Shown piece by piece: positions 7,128 to 15,659 of a stretch of 28,161 nt of DNA. The translations under genes were made by a program, and so were the position numbers. The notes below the pieces were generated by a model that searched no databases, had not been told where the DNA came from, and saw only the letters and a list, made by a program, of their open reading frames with translations. The stretch is from Flavobacteriales bacterium UBA6165 (GTDB taxonomy: Bacteria > Bacteroidota > Bacteroidia > Flavobacteriales_D > Crocinitomicaceae). The DNA is taken from NCBI GenBank assembly GCA_002422285.1, contig DIUF01000074.1:1-28161 (forward strand), written 5' to 3'. Position 1 is the stretch's first letter. Every line of letters starts with the position of its first letter.

Positions 7128-10100
7128 TCACTCTTCTTCCAACACTGCATTTTGTGGTGGAACTGGAGTACACGGAGGCGCTGGTTGTTCACTATTAGGG
7201 CTCGATTCAACCTCAGGTTCTGGTTCACTAGTTTTTGTGGTATCAGCAGGTTCAGGTATGGGAGTAGAATCAGCAGGATTAAGAGGGGGAAGCGGCATTA
7301 ATCTTGAATCAAGTCCAATATATCTTCGTTGGTTATATGGCCTAAATAAATCCAATGTATATTGCGCCATTTGAAAATCCTGCCAACTTGAAAAAGACTC
7401 TTGATAATAAATACCGAATCCTTGTGTAAATGGTCCTAGATTATGTTGCTGAATAACCGTAAACTGATTGGAACGGTTAAAAGCATTAACCCTAAAAGTA
7501 CCTGAGCGATTCAGTTTATATTCAATATTAATGTCTCCAATCAGCGGATTTGCATTTGACATACCAGGATTAGCACCAGATCGCATTTGGCTTACGCCGA
7601 AACTTCCCGAAACCAATAGTCGGTCATCAAGAAAAGTAGTTGAAAAGCCCAATTCATAAGTGGATTGATTTGCAGTTTCGTCGTCATTCAATTTAACACG
7701 CAAATCATAATTACCAGATACCTGATTCAAAACGGCATTGATTTGATTGGCCACCAATTCATTAAGTGCATTTGACCCCCGATTCGATGCATTGTTCTGA
7801 GTTCCTCTTAAGGGTTGAAATTGTCGAAACAGCAAAAGCGAGAAAAACTGCTTGGTCAATTCGTCGTAATCCGATCGAACCCGATTAATGGCTACCCGAC
7901 CTGCATCAGTAGCTTTTGGAGCTTCAATATCGAATTCCATGGCAGGTTGAGAAAGGCGCTCTTTCAACGATAAATAACAGTAGATTTGATCACGCGGATT
8001 GGTTCTTAAATCAGACTCCTTATCCACAAGCGTCGTAATATCCCCAATATTGGCCTCTACCAAATAATATGTTCTTACGTCCAAAATAGCTTCATAAGGG
8101 TCCCCCATCCATTTAACTGTACTTCCTGGCTCAATTATAAAATCCTTTTTCACAATACCGAGTGCAAAATTGTACTTACCCTCAGTAACGGTGTAAGTGC
8201 CAGACATGGATACATCATTCAATTCATTCAATCCTATTTGAAAACGACCCCTACCCGTTGCTGCTATTTCATCACCTGTTCTGTCATCGAAAATGATTCT
8301 CAATTGCGCATCCTCATTCACATTAATATTTAGGTTTAATCGCACACCTGTAAAATCCAATTTCTTGTCGATTACGATATTAGAAGAATCCAAATTGTTA
8401 ATGAAAACTAAAAAATCATCCTCACCAATCTCTCCCCTTCCAAACATGGGGAAATTTATTTGGGTTCCTCGAGCGCTTCGCACATTCGCCGTAATATCAA
8501 CCAACTCGTCTGTACCATAAATATTTACGTTACCTGTTACGTAACCCCTGCCATAAAAAACCTCACCCTCTTCATATTCTGTGTTGAGCGCCATAAAACG
8601 TTCTAAACGAGCAGGAATTCTATTGTTATTGGGATCACGCTTAATGCCATCTCGGTCTAAATCTAAAAAGACATTGTATTCCCATTTTTTGAAGTTATCA
8701 TGGAAAATTGAAGCAGACAAAATAGCTGCATTATTCTCTTGGTCGATTAATGGAACACCTGTAATGCTGAAGCCATAATTGGTAATATTAATAGGCCCTT
8801 GAACACGATACTTTGTTCCCAAAAGCCCTATTTTAGCTCCGCCGTTGTTTAACTCTAATTGCCCTGAAATAAGCGGATTTGATGAACTACCCTTTACAAA
8901 TAATTTACCCTCTATCACGCCTTGTATATCAGACGCCAAATTCTCATCAACAAATGCCTCTGTAAATGAAATATCCATTGTTGCAAAATCAAATTCAAAG
9001 TCCAAACGATCCGCAATTTCCTGCCCATTAATGGTTTGTGAAAAATAGTAATCCCCTGTAAACAAATTGGTCTTGGTGCGGCTTATGTTTCGATTGAATA
9101 ATCCACCAGAAATAGACAACTTATTATCAGCATCGTTGTAAGCAGATTCAAAATCTAAAATACCGAGATAATTCTCATTCAAATAAAGGTCTTCAACCCC
9201 AATTGAACCCTCAAATATCACATTACTTAGTACACTATGCAATCTGAAAAAACCACTTGCATAACCATCAATTCGAATATCGTTTAGATAAAGTGAATTG
9301 ATAATGTCCAAATCAAAATCAGAAATAAAAATATCCAAAGCGTCCTCAAAATGCTCAGAAACAAATCCACTTACGGAAACATACTGCAATCCACTGGCAA
9401 ACATAATATCTTGCATTTCAAATTTGGCATCTCGAAAATAAATTCTCGGTGTTAATCCAAGTGGTTCAGAATTGCCAAGTACCCATTCTTGTTCTTCAAA
9501 ATAAAAACGCCCGGCATCGATTGAAAAATGAACTTCCTTTTTGGAAATTATCTCTGTTTTCCAGCCAAGTTTTCCTCCACTTTTTTCGCGATCATCCCAA
9601 CTCAAGGTACTCAAAAATTCTGCATTTGTTCCTGAAGCCGAAAAAAGTACATCATCAAAAAACAAACTATCGTTAAAATTAAATCTAGAAAGTGAATAGC
9701 TCGCATTCACAGCAGACTTCTCGATTCTATTTTCAAGTTTCACATCCGTGAAAATCATTTTTTGATGTCTTATTTGAGGCGAAACCAGATTGAAAGAAAA
9801 CTGATCAATACCACCATTTAAAACGCCTGAAAAACGCGTTCCACGTTCAACCCGAAGGTCTGGATAAATAACATCTAAAAACGAATTGGCGTCTTTGACA
9901 GCAAAGTCAAATTTGGCAAAATCCTTATAATCGTAGCCATTTTCATCAACATCTTTGATTAATATTGGTAGAATTTGCGCGAACTCATGTTGCACTGCAT
10001 GAATAATATCATTGAACTCCAAAACGCCTTCAATTTGCCCGACCAAAACGTCAGAATCAATGCGCATTTCGTCAAAAGGTCCTGTTCTATCAATTTCAAT

Positions 10101-11912
10101 ATTCAATTTTTCAAAGGTGTAGGATGCGCTATCCCGAGACACTGTAAAATCATTTGCATGTGCAAATCCGTGAATTTTATCCAACGAAAAACTAAACAAA
10201 TCCACTTCAATTTCACCTGAAGCATAAATGCCTGCGAAATCTTTCAAACCAATTTTTTCAAAATCAATAAAGTCTATTTGCACAAGTCCTTTAACCTCCT
10301 CTCGTTGGTCATATCGAACTAAACCCTCGAAGTCCAATTTGGCATTGGGATCTTTGACATTAACATGACCTGTAAATTGAGCCATATCGGCCTTTCCATT
10401 GTTGACATATAAATTGTTGTATCGGTATCCATTCAAATCCAAAAATGCCAAATGCGCCTCAATCTCGGAAAAATTGATCTTCTCAGATTCTAAAGAATTG
10501 CCTTTGAAAAACACATTTCCTGAGGTTAATCCCAAATTGGATACACCAGCAATTTTCCCTAAGTCAATATTCGACAATTGAATTCCATCGGCAATCGGCA
10601 CACAGCTCAAACCCGTGCTTCCTTGATTCATAAATCTCATACCAGAAGTCAGAAAAACTGTTCCTATTCCACTAGAAATTTGATCCGCATAGAGGTTAAA
10701 GTCGTCGGGGTTCCCATAAAGCTTCAATTGACTAATTTGAACCAATTCGGCCATATTCAATATGCGCTGGGTATGCACATCTTTAGGAAAATTAATGTAC
10801 TGCGCTATACCCTCTTTGTTATTGGGCAACCTGAAATCTTTCAAATCACGATAACTGGATTGCGCAAAGACAATTTGTTGTTGTGGGATGGAATAAGTTT
10901 CTTTGCGGAAATCAGGTAGTTCAAAATTGCCTCGCAGAATTGTCTCGCGACCCGTTTCCAAATACAAATCTTTTATTTTCAGATTGTACACATAATCTGT
11001 TGCCCTACCCGACAAAAAAACATCTTGGTTCATGCCCCAAAGGTCGGGTGCGAAATAGGCAATATCTTCAATAGACGCTATTGTATTCGCCAATCGAATA
11101 TCCATAAAAACACTATCCTCAAAGTAATTGTAATTATCGTAGGTTTTGGTAAAAAATGATAATTCCGGCACTTCAATTCGCGATTTTTCGGTTTCAATTA
11201 CACCTTGCTTTACCCATAGTCGGGCTGCGTCCAAGTCAAAATGTGCTGAGAATTTATCCAAGATGAAACCCGATTTTTCTGAGGCACTCAAATGCACAAT
11301 GTCGCCCGCCAAGTGCTCATCAATTATGCTCAAATTCTCAACAAATAGGTTGATTTTGCGCAAATCCAATTTATTGAAGTTTATGCCATATTCATAATCA
11401 CGTCGATATTCCAATATGTATTTGAAGTCAATATCATTCAACATCAAGTTGGATAGAAATATCTTCGGTGCGGGTTTGTCACTCGGCTTTGGCGGTTCAT
11501 CCGAGGCGAAATAATCTTCGATAAATCGATAATTGAACTCATCTTGACCTAGCTTTTTAATCAAATAAATACGCCCGTTGGACAAGGCGACTTTATCCAA
11601 TTCAATTTTGGAAAAGCCCCAATCAAAACCAGAAATATTGACCTCAACCTGCTCCAAATAAGCCAACGTGTCACCATCCTGATCTTCAACGTAAATACCA
11701 TCGAGGTAAACATGGTCAAAAAATGCTATGTCAACGCGTTCAATGAGAACAACGGTCTCCAGCTCTTCTGAGAGCCAAGCAGAGGCTTTCTGTGCTAAAA
11801 AAGTTTGAAACGCAGGAAGACGAATGGCAAAACTCAAAACAATAAAAGTCAAGAGTAACAATTCCAGAGAAATTGAAACACCTTTGAAGCCTATTTTGAG
11901 TAGTTTTGTCAT
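7128..11912 (-). CDS. tamB: Translocation and assembly module protein TamB (AsmA/DUF490 family)
   Basis: 1594 residues, one of the long bridge-like beta-helical proteins that span the periplasm and are linked to outer-membrane protein assembly and to phospholipid transport between membranes. A single N-terminal transmembrane helix (about residues 12-32) anchors it in the inner membrane. The following AsmA-like part includes 'VDIAFFDHVYLDGIYVED', then many repeated 8-12-residue beta strands. The conserved TamB/DUF490 domain occupies about residues 1130-1480; 'RDQIYCYLSLKERLSQP' and 'FFSLLLFRQF' are typical. The last 55 residues (1540-1594) are a Pro/Glu-rich tail of low complexity. Bacteroidota TamB often sits beside tsaD or an outer-membrane BamA-like gene; here the neighbour is divergent tsaD and no TamA-like gene is in the window. 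Exact cargo is not known. Confidence 0.88.
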   Translation of the reverse strand: MTKLLKIGFKGVSISLELLLLTFIVLSFAIRLPAFQTFLAQKASAWLSEELETVVLIERVDIAFFDHVYLDGIYVEDQDGDTLAYLEQVEVNISGFDWGFSKIELDKVALSNGRIYLIKKLGQDEFNYRFIEDYFASDEPPKPSDKPAPKIFLSNLMLNDIDFKYILEYRRDYEYGINFNKLDLRKINLFVENLSIIDEHLAGDIVHLSASEKSGFILDKFSAHFDLDAARLWVKQGVIETEKSRIEVPELSFFTKTYDNYNYFEDSVFMDIRLANTIASIEDIAYFAPDLWGMNQDVFLSGRATDYVYNLKIKDLYLETGRETILRGNFELPDFRKETYSIPQQQIVFAQSSYRDLKDFRLPNNKEGIAQYINFPKDVHTQRILNMAELVQISQLKLYGNPDDFNLYADQISSGIGTVFLTSGMRFMNQGSTGLSCVPIADGIQLSNIDLGKIAGVSNLGLTSGNVFFKGNSLESEKINFSEIEAHLAFLDLNGYRYNNLYVNNGKADMAQFTGHVNVKDPNAKLDFEGLVRYDQREEVKGLVQIDFIDFEKIGLKDFAGIYASGEIEVDLFSFSLDKIHGFAHANDFTVSRDSASYTFEKLNIEIDRTGPFDEMRIDSDVLVGQIEGVLEFNDIIHAVQHEFAQILPILIKDVDENGYDYKDFAKFDFAVKDANSFLDVIYPDLRVERGTRFSGVLNGGIDQFSFNLVSPQIRHQKMIFTDVKLENRIEKSAVNASYSLSRFNFNDSLFFDDVLFSASGTNAEFLSTLSWDDREKSGGKLGWKTEIISKKEVHFSIDAGRFYFEEQEWVLGNSEPLGLTPRIYFRDAKFEMQDIMFASGLQYVSVSGFVSEHFEDALDIFISDFDLDIINSLYLNDIRIDGYASGFFRLHSVLSNVIFEGSIGVEDLYLNENYLGILDFESAYNDADNKLSISGGLFNRNISRTKTNLFTGDYYFSQTINGQEIADRLDFEFDFATMDISFTEAFVDENLASDIQGVIEGKLFVKGSSSNPLISGQLELNNGGAKIGLLGTKYRVQGPINITNYGFSITGVPLIDQENNAAILSASIFHDNFKKWEYNVFLDLDRDGIKRDPNNNRIPARLERFMALNTEYEEGEVFYGRGYVTGNVNIYGTDELVDITANVRSARGTQINFPMFGRGEIGEDDFLVFINNLDSSNIVIDKKLDFTGVRLNLNINVNEDAQLRIIFDDRTGDEIAATGRGRFQIGLNELNDVSMSGTYTVTEGKYNFALGIVKKDFIIEPGSTVKWMGDPYEAILDVRTYYLVEANIGDITTLVDKESDLRTNPRDQIYCYLSLKERLSQPAMEFDIEAPKATDAGRVAINRVRSDYDELTKQFFSLLLFRQFQPLRGTQNNASNRGSNALNELVANQINAVLNQVSGNYDLRVKLNDDETANQSTYELGFSTTFLDDRLLVSGSFGVSQMRSGANPGMSNANPLIGDINIEYKLNRSGTFRVNAFNRSNQFTVIQQHNLGPFTQGFGIYYQESFSSWQDFQMAQYTLDLFRPYNQRRYIGLDSRLMPLPPLNPADSTPIPEPADTTKTSEPEPEVESSPNSEQPAPPCTPVPPQNAVLEEE

Positions 11913-11919
11913 ATAAAAT

Positions 11920-11935
11920 CAAAAGTACAAATTTA
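11920..11935 (-). promoter_or_regulatory. Two adjacent -7 promoter boxes before tamB
   Basis: On the minus strand TAAATTTG (complement of 11928-11935) and TACTTTTG (complement of 11920-11927) lie end to end, both exact TAnnTTTG matches, upstream of the ATG at 11912. Neither has TTTG at the normal -33 distance. The nearer box would give a leaderless or nearly leaderless message. This 24-bp gap also precedes divergent tsaD, for which I find no good box. Confidence 0.4.
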
Positions 11936-11936
11936 G

Positions 11937-12971
11937 TTGAAACCAAACGACACCTATATTCTTGCTATCGAATCCTCTTGCGATGACACCTCTGCTGCTG
12001 TGCTCAAAAACGATACCGTTTTGTCTAATGTTGTGGCGTCCCAAAAAATTCATGAAGAATTTGGTGGCGTAGTACCTGAATTGGCTTCAAGAGCTCATCA
12101 ACAGCACATAGTTGTTGTTGTCGATAAAGCCTTAAAAGAAGCTGGTATTCAACAATGTGATTTGTCCGCCATAGCCTTCACTCAAGGACCTGGTTTGGTA
12201 GGCAGCTTGATTGTTGGAACCTCGTTTGCAAAGGCAATGGCGATGGCACTCAACATTCCTCTAATTGCCGTAAATCACATGGAAGGACATGTATTGGCTC
12301 ACTTAATCAACGATGGTTCACCCACCCCAAGTTTTCCGTTTCTTTGTTTAACAATTTCTGGCGGTCACACTCAAATCGTCCATGTGGAAAGTCCAAGAAA
12401 CATGAAAATTATTGGCACAACAATAGACGATGCTGCTGGCGAGGCCTTTGATAAAACAGCAAAAATTCTGGGACTACCTTATCCCGGCGGACCACTGATA
12501 GATAAACATGCCAAATCTGGAAATGGAACAGCATTTCAGTTTTCTAAACCGAAAATAGCCAATTTAGACTTTAGCTTTAGCGGATTGAAAACCAGTATAT
12601 TATACACATTACAAAAGGCAGAAAAACAGGATTCCAAGTTCATCGAAAAGAACTTGAACGATATATGCGCCTCGGTTCAGAGCACAATTTCCGAAATACT
12701 TTTTGAAAAACTCATCCGAGCGGCTCGAGAAATGAACATACAAGAAGTGTCTATTGCAGGAGGCGTTTCTGCCAATTCGTTTATCCGAAGTGAATTGGAA
12801 AGAATTGGACAACTCGAAGGATGGAACACTTATATTCCTCAATTTCAATACTGTACAGATAACGCAGCTATGATAGGGATTGCCGGATATTTCCAGTTTT
12901 TGAATAAAGAATTTGCGGAACAAAGTGTGAGCCCAAAAGCTCGAATGCCAATTGGTTCGACACAATCCTGA
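11937..12971 (+). CDS. tsaD: tRNA N6-adenosine threonylcarbamoyltransferase TsaD
   Basis: 344 residues, normal family length. TsaD transfers the threonylcarbamoyl group to A37 of tRNAs that read ANN codons, as part of the TsaB-TsaD-TsaE complex. The ASKHA fold is shown by 'ILAIESSCDDTSAAV' at the N-terminus, 'GGVVPELASRAH' (43-54), the metal-binding pair H114 and H118 in NHMEGH, 'SGGHTQ' (141-146) and 'GEAFDK'. The start is TTG at 11937: an in-frame TAG at 11934-11936 rules out any earlier start, and the conserved first strand begins seven residues in, so no later start fits. This is an unusual start codon in a highly conserved gene. The CDF gene follows after 4 nt. tsaB, tsaC and tsaE are not in the window. 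Confidence 0.95.
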   Translation: MKPNDTYILAIESSCDDTSAAVLKNDTVLSNVVASQKIHEEFGGVVPELASRAHQQHIVVVVDKALKEAGIQQCDLSAIAFTQGPGLVGSLIVGTSFAKAMAMALNIPLIAVNHMEGHVLAHLINDGSPTPSFPFLCLTISGGHTQIVHVESPRNMKIIGTTIDDAAGEAFDKTAKILGLPYPGGPLIDKHAKSGNGTAFQFSKPKIANLDFSFSGLKTSILYTLQKAEKQDSKFIEKNLNDICASVQSTISEILFEKLIRAAREMNIQEVSIAGGVSANSFIRSELERIGQLEGWNTYIPQFQYCTDNAAMIGIAGYFQFLNKEFAEQSVSPKARMPIGSTQS

Positions 12972-12975
12972 TTAT

Positions 12976-13845
12976 ATGAGCATCCAAAAAAGCAACTTTA
13001 AAACCCAACTTTATATTTTGTCGATAGGCTTAATCCTATTCGTGATAAAAGTTGCTGCTTGGTACATGACAAAATCTGTTGCCATTTTATCAGACGCACT
13101 GGAGGGAATTATCAATATCGTTACAGGTGCATTCGGTCTGTATGCCTTGTATTTGGCCACCATTCCAAAGGATTCCAACCACCCTTATGGACATGGAAAA
13201 GCCGAATTCGTAACCGCTGGTATTGAAGGATTGCTCATTGCATTAGCTGGTTTAGGTATTGTCTACAAAGGCGTACTTAGTTTTATTCATCCAGAACCTC
13301 TTCAAAATTTGGATTGGGGGATTTTATTGGTAAGTTTGGCTGGGGTTGCCAATTTTGCAATGGGTTGGTTCAGTGCTAAGAAGGGGGAAAAAAATCGTTC
13401 TTTGGCTCTAGAATCTACAGGAAAACATTTGATTTCTGATGCTTATACGACACTTGGAATTTCAATTGCTTTAAGTATTGTTTTTTACACGAATGCATAT
13501 TGGATTGACGGCGTGATTTCAATAATTTTGGCCATAATTCTTGCTTACATGGGCTACAAAATAATTCGTAAAGCTTTGAGTGGTGTTATGGACGAAGCTG
13601 ATGAAAATCTGATTCAAGAAATCATTCAAGTTTTAGAAGAAAAGCGCCAAGCCTCCTGGAAAAGATTCAAGGGAATTCGCGTAATCCGAAGTGGGAGCAA
13701 TATTCACATTGACGGAATTGTCTATTTACCTGCGGAAATGTCCGTGAAAGAAGCCGAAATATGCTTGGTTAACATCCATGAAATACTTGTAGACAAATAC
13801 GGTGAATTTACGGAAACTGCTTTTATTGTAAGAGCTGAGAAGTGA
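12976..13845 (+). CDS. Cation diffusion facilitator (CDF) family transporter
   Basis: 289 residues from the ATG at 12976, 4 nt after the tsaD stop; an in-frame TTG at 12952 inside tsaD is less likely. CDF proteins are inner-membrane antiporters that export divalent metals such as Zn2+, Fe2+ or Mn2+ in exchange for protons. About six transmembrane helices are seen, then a cytoplasmic C-terminal domain (about residues 205-289). Landmarks are 'AILSDALEGIINIVTGAF' (36-53) in TM2, 'HPYGHGKAEF' (69-78) and the TM5 metal-site pair H151/D155 in HLISD. TM2 carries D40 with E43 and N47 where YiiP-type exporters have a DxxxD pair, as in the 'SDALESxVN' subgroup; this bears on metal preference but does not fix it. 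Metal substrate is therefore open. Confidence 0.87.
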   Translation: MSIQKSNFKTQLYILSIGLILFVIKVAAWYMTKSVAILSDALEGIINIVTGAFGLYALYLATIPKDSNHPYGHGKAEFVTAGIEGLLIALAGLGIVYKGVLSFIHPEPLQNLDWGILLVSLAGVANFAMGWFSAKKGEKNRSLALESTGKHLISDAYTTLGISIALSIVFYTNAYWIDGVISIILAIILAYMGYKIIRKALSGVMDEADENLIQEIIQVLEEKRQASWKRFKGIRVIRSGSNIHIDGIVYLPAEMSVKEAEICLVNIHEILVDKYGEFTETAFIVRAEK

Positions 13846-13854
13846 TGTATTGAA

Positions 13855-13916
13855 GATTCGAAATTTGAAATTCGAGATTCGGAAATTATTCCATTTCAAA
13901 TCTCGAATTTCGAATC
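13855..13916. repeat. Bulged palindrome between convergent genes
   Basis: The left arm (13855-13879) is GATTCGAAATT plus an extra TGAAATT and then CGAGATT. The right arm (13899-13916), AATCTCGAATTTCGAATC, is the exact complement of the left arm without those seven bases. The result is an 18-bp stem with a 7-nt bulge and a 19-nt loop. It fills most of the space between the CDF stop and the sigma-factor stop. No T-run follows on either strand, so it is not a typical intrinsic terminator; it could still end or stabilise both transcripts, or be a dispersed intergenic repeat. Confidence 0.7.
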
Positions 13917-13924
13917 AAAAATCC

Positions 13925-14515
13925 TTAATAAACGACACCGTTTTTCTCCATCAATTTTCTAATATTCATTATAGCATAACGCATTCTTCCCAAGGCAGTA
14001 TTAATCGAAATGTCTTTCAATTCAGCGATTTCCTTGAATGACATATCTTGATAAATGCGCATCAACAGAATCTCTTTTTGATTTTCAGGTAAGTAGTCTA
14101 TGAAATTCGCCACTTGAGCCTCCAATTCACCTTTTGAAATTTGCTGCTCTACGTTCAACCCTTCATCTCGGATTACCGAAAAAATATTGTATTCTTCAGA
14201 CGTGGAGGACGATTCGCTCACAAAACGAACTTTACTTTCTCTTCGAAAATGATCAATAACCAAGTTATGAGCGATACGCATCACCCAAGGCAAAAACTTG
14301 CCTTCTTCGTTGTAGTTACCTGATTTCAAGGTTCGAATAACCTTAATAAAAGTATCTTGAAAAATGTCGTTGGACAAATCCCTGTTTTTAATTTTGGACA
14401 AGATATAATGAAAAATCTGGGATTGATGTTTTTCTAAAAGAAGCTGCAAAGCTGTTTCGTTGCCACCCACATAAGACTTTACCAAATCTTGGTCATTCCA
14501 TTCAATTCTACACAT
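13925..14515 (-). CDS. ECF-type sigma-70 family RNA polymerase sigma factor
   Basis: 196 residues, a two-domain extracytoplasmic-function sigma factor. Region 2 (about residues 26-95) contains 'LSNDIFQDTFIKVIRTL' and the -10 recognition helix 'WVMRIAHNLVIDHFRR'. Region 4 (about 140-190) has 'LPENQKEILLMRIYQDMSF' and a helix-turn-helix ending 'INTALGRMRYAIMNIRK'. The linker is acidic and Ser-rich. No anti-sigma factor, FecR-like gene or TonB-dependent receptor is next to it, so it is not of the SusCD/FecIR type; regulation must be by another route, possibly its own transcription. It has its own promoter (14601-14631) and a leader of about 80 nt. The regulon is unknown. Confidence 0.9.
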   Translation of the reverse strand: MCRIEWNDQDLVKSYVGGNETALQLLLEKHQSQIFHYILSKIKNRDLSNDIFQDTFIKVIRTLKSGNYNEEGKFLPWVMRIAHNLVIDHFRRESKVRFVSESSSTSEEYNIFSVIRDEGLNVEQQISKGELEAQVANFIDYLPENQKEILLMRIYQDMSFKEIAELKDISINTALGRMRYAIMNIRKLMEKNGVVY

Positions 14516-14600
14516 AACTAACTCGTTATTAACTGGTTTTAAAAATAAACTAGAGTGTAGAATTTGTCTATAGGCTTCTGTTTTTTAGAATTACAATGTG

Positions 14601-14631
14601 CTAAAGTAAAATATTTAGTTTAATGAACAAA
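14601..14631 (-). promoter_or_regulatory. Bacteroidota promoter before the sigma factor gene
   Basis: On the minus strand TTTG (complement of 14628-14631), a 19-nt spacer and TACTTTAG (complement of 14601-14608) fit the TTTG/TAnnTTTG pattern with one mismatch. The predicted start near 14596 gives a leader of about 80 nt. The match is to the housekeeping pattern, so autoregulation by this sigma factor is not shown by it. Confidence 0.55.
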
Positions 14632-14711
14632 CAATTCTTGAAAAAAAAATTGTAACCAATGTTCATTTCTGGCATTATGACGGTTTCATTTTGCAAAAAG
14701 TTACAGTTCTT

Positions 14712-15647
14712 TTATCCCACCATTTTTTTCTTAATCACCTGATACACTTCTTTGGTTTGAGCATCAGAAATGAAAATCAAGAAATGGATGTTCTCTGGTT
14801 CAATTCCTGCGGGTTTTCCGAAAGAATAATCCATGCGAACCTTATTGCTTTCCGAAAAATTCAAACGTTGACCCCAAACCAAGTTGTCGATGTTACCCAA
14901 ATGCTTTTTCTTGTGCAAATAATCTGGGTTATCCACTCCAGCAGGCTCCTTTTGCCAATCGCGCAATGAATCTTGAATCACATAAACAATAATATCTACA
15001 TCAGGATTCTCATTTAGCAATTTATCGACCTCAACATGCAAATAACCACCCTGTGTTTGTGGGAAGTAATTAAAAACCGCTTGAATGTTATACTTCAAAG
15101 CATTATCCGAAAGAATTGTATTTACACGATTGTTCAATTCAGTCTCATTATTGCCAATCATCATGCTGCTTTGCGCACCTCCAAATGCCGACTTATTTAC
15201 GAAAATGGATGGATTGCCTGTAAAACCATAACCATTTTGAAAAAACACACCATACGCCAAGGCGATAGGATTTGTATGGTCTGTGTAAAAGTAAGAAGCT
15301 TGAGGATTGAAATCCTGAAAACCAGTCATTCCTCCTGGTCCCGCATGAATCGACGCATAGTAAATTCGACTAGGATTCGACTCATGTATATTATTTACGG
15401 TTGTTGCTGCAAAGGTACAAGGCACACATTTGTGACCTGTATATTTTTCAATCAGCACATTGCGTTGCGTATTCGTGTTTTGCTCAAATTCTGGCCACTG
15501 ATTCAATAAATAATCAGCCCACAAACCAGGATAAAATGTGCTATCCAATTCAGGAATGTCTTTGTAAGCAATTTCAATTCTATCGCAGCTCGTATTTAAG
15601 CTGAAAAACAGAACACTTGCAATAACTCCAAAAAACAACTTCTTCAT
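14712..15647 (-). CDS. Omp28-related lipoprotein with thioredoxin-like CVPC motif
   Basis: 311 residues. A lipoprotein signal peptide ends at the lipobox 'LNTSC' (C21). After a short linker comes an Omp28-related domain with a thioredoxin-like fold: strand 'RNVLIEKYTGHKCVPC' (62-77) ends in the CxxC pair C74/C77, followed by helix and strand elements and 'GNPSIFVNK', where a proline lies near the usual cis-Pro position. The C-terminal part (about 190-311) is beta-rich ('YLHVEVDKLL', 'IIVYVIQDSL', 'FLIFISDAQTKEVYQVIKK'). The family is named from the Porphyromonas gingivalis outer-membrane adhesin Omp28. It is the last gene of a three-gene operon, 12 nt after the DUF6029 gene. Thiol chemistry is inferred from the motif; the partner is unknown. 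No clear terminator hairpin follows. Confidence 0.85.
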   Translation of the reverse strand: MKKLFFGVIASVLFFSLNTSCDRIEIAYKDIPELDSTFYPGLWADYLLNQWPEFEQNTNTQRNVLIEKYTGHKCVPCTFAATTVNNIHESNPSRIYYASIHAGPGGMTGFQDFNPQASYFYTDHTNPIALAYGVFFQNGYGFTGNPSIFVNKSAFGGAQSSMMIGNNETELNNRVNTILSDNALKYNIQAVFNYFPQTQGGYLHVEVDKLLNENPDVDIIVYVIQDSLRDWQKEPAGVDNPDYLHKKKHLGNIDNLVWGQRLNFSESNKVRMDYSFGKPAGIEPENIHFLIFISDAQTKEVYQVIKKKMVG

Positions 15648-15659
15648 GACTCTAAAATT

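Noticed and set aside
13855..13916. Intrinsic bidirectional terminator
   Set aside because: The stem is long but no U-run follows it on either strand, so it was listed as a repeat.
14640..14711. Terminator after the Omp28 lipoprotein gene
   Set aside because: A T-run exists on the minus strand, but the only pairing I find (TGTAAC with GTTACA) is 6 bp around a very long loop.
15036..15509. 157-codon open frame on the plus strand inside the Omp28 lipoprotein gene
   Set aside because: Antisense to a gene with a signal peptide, lipobox and CVPC motif; composition is that of a shadow frame.
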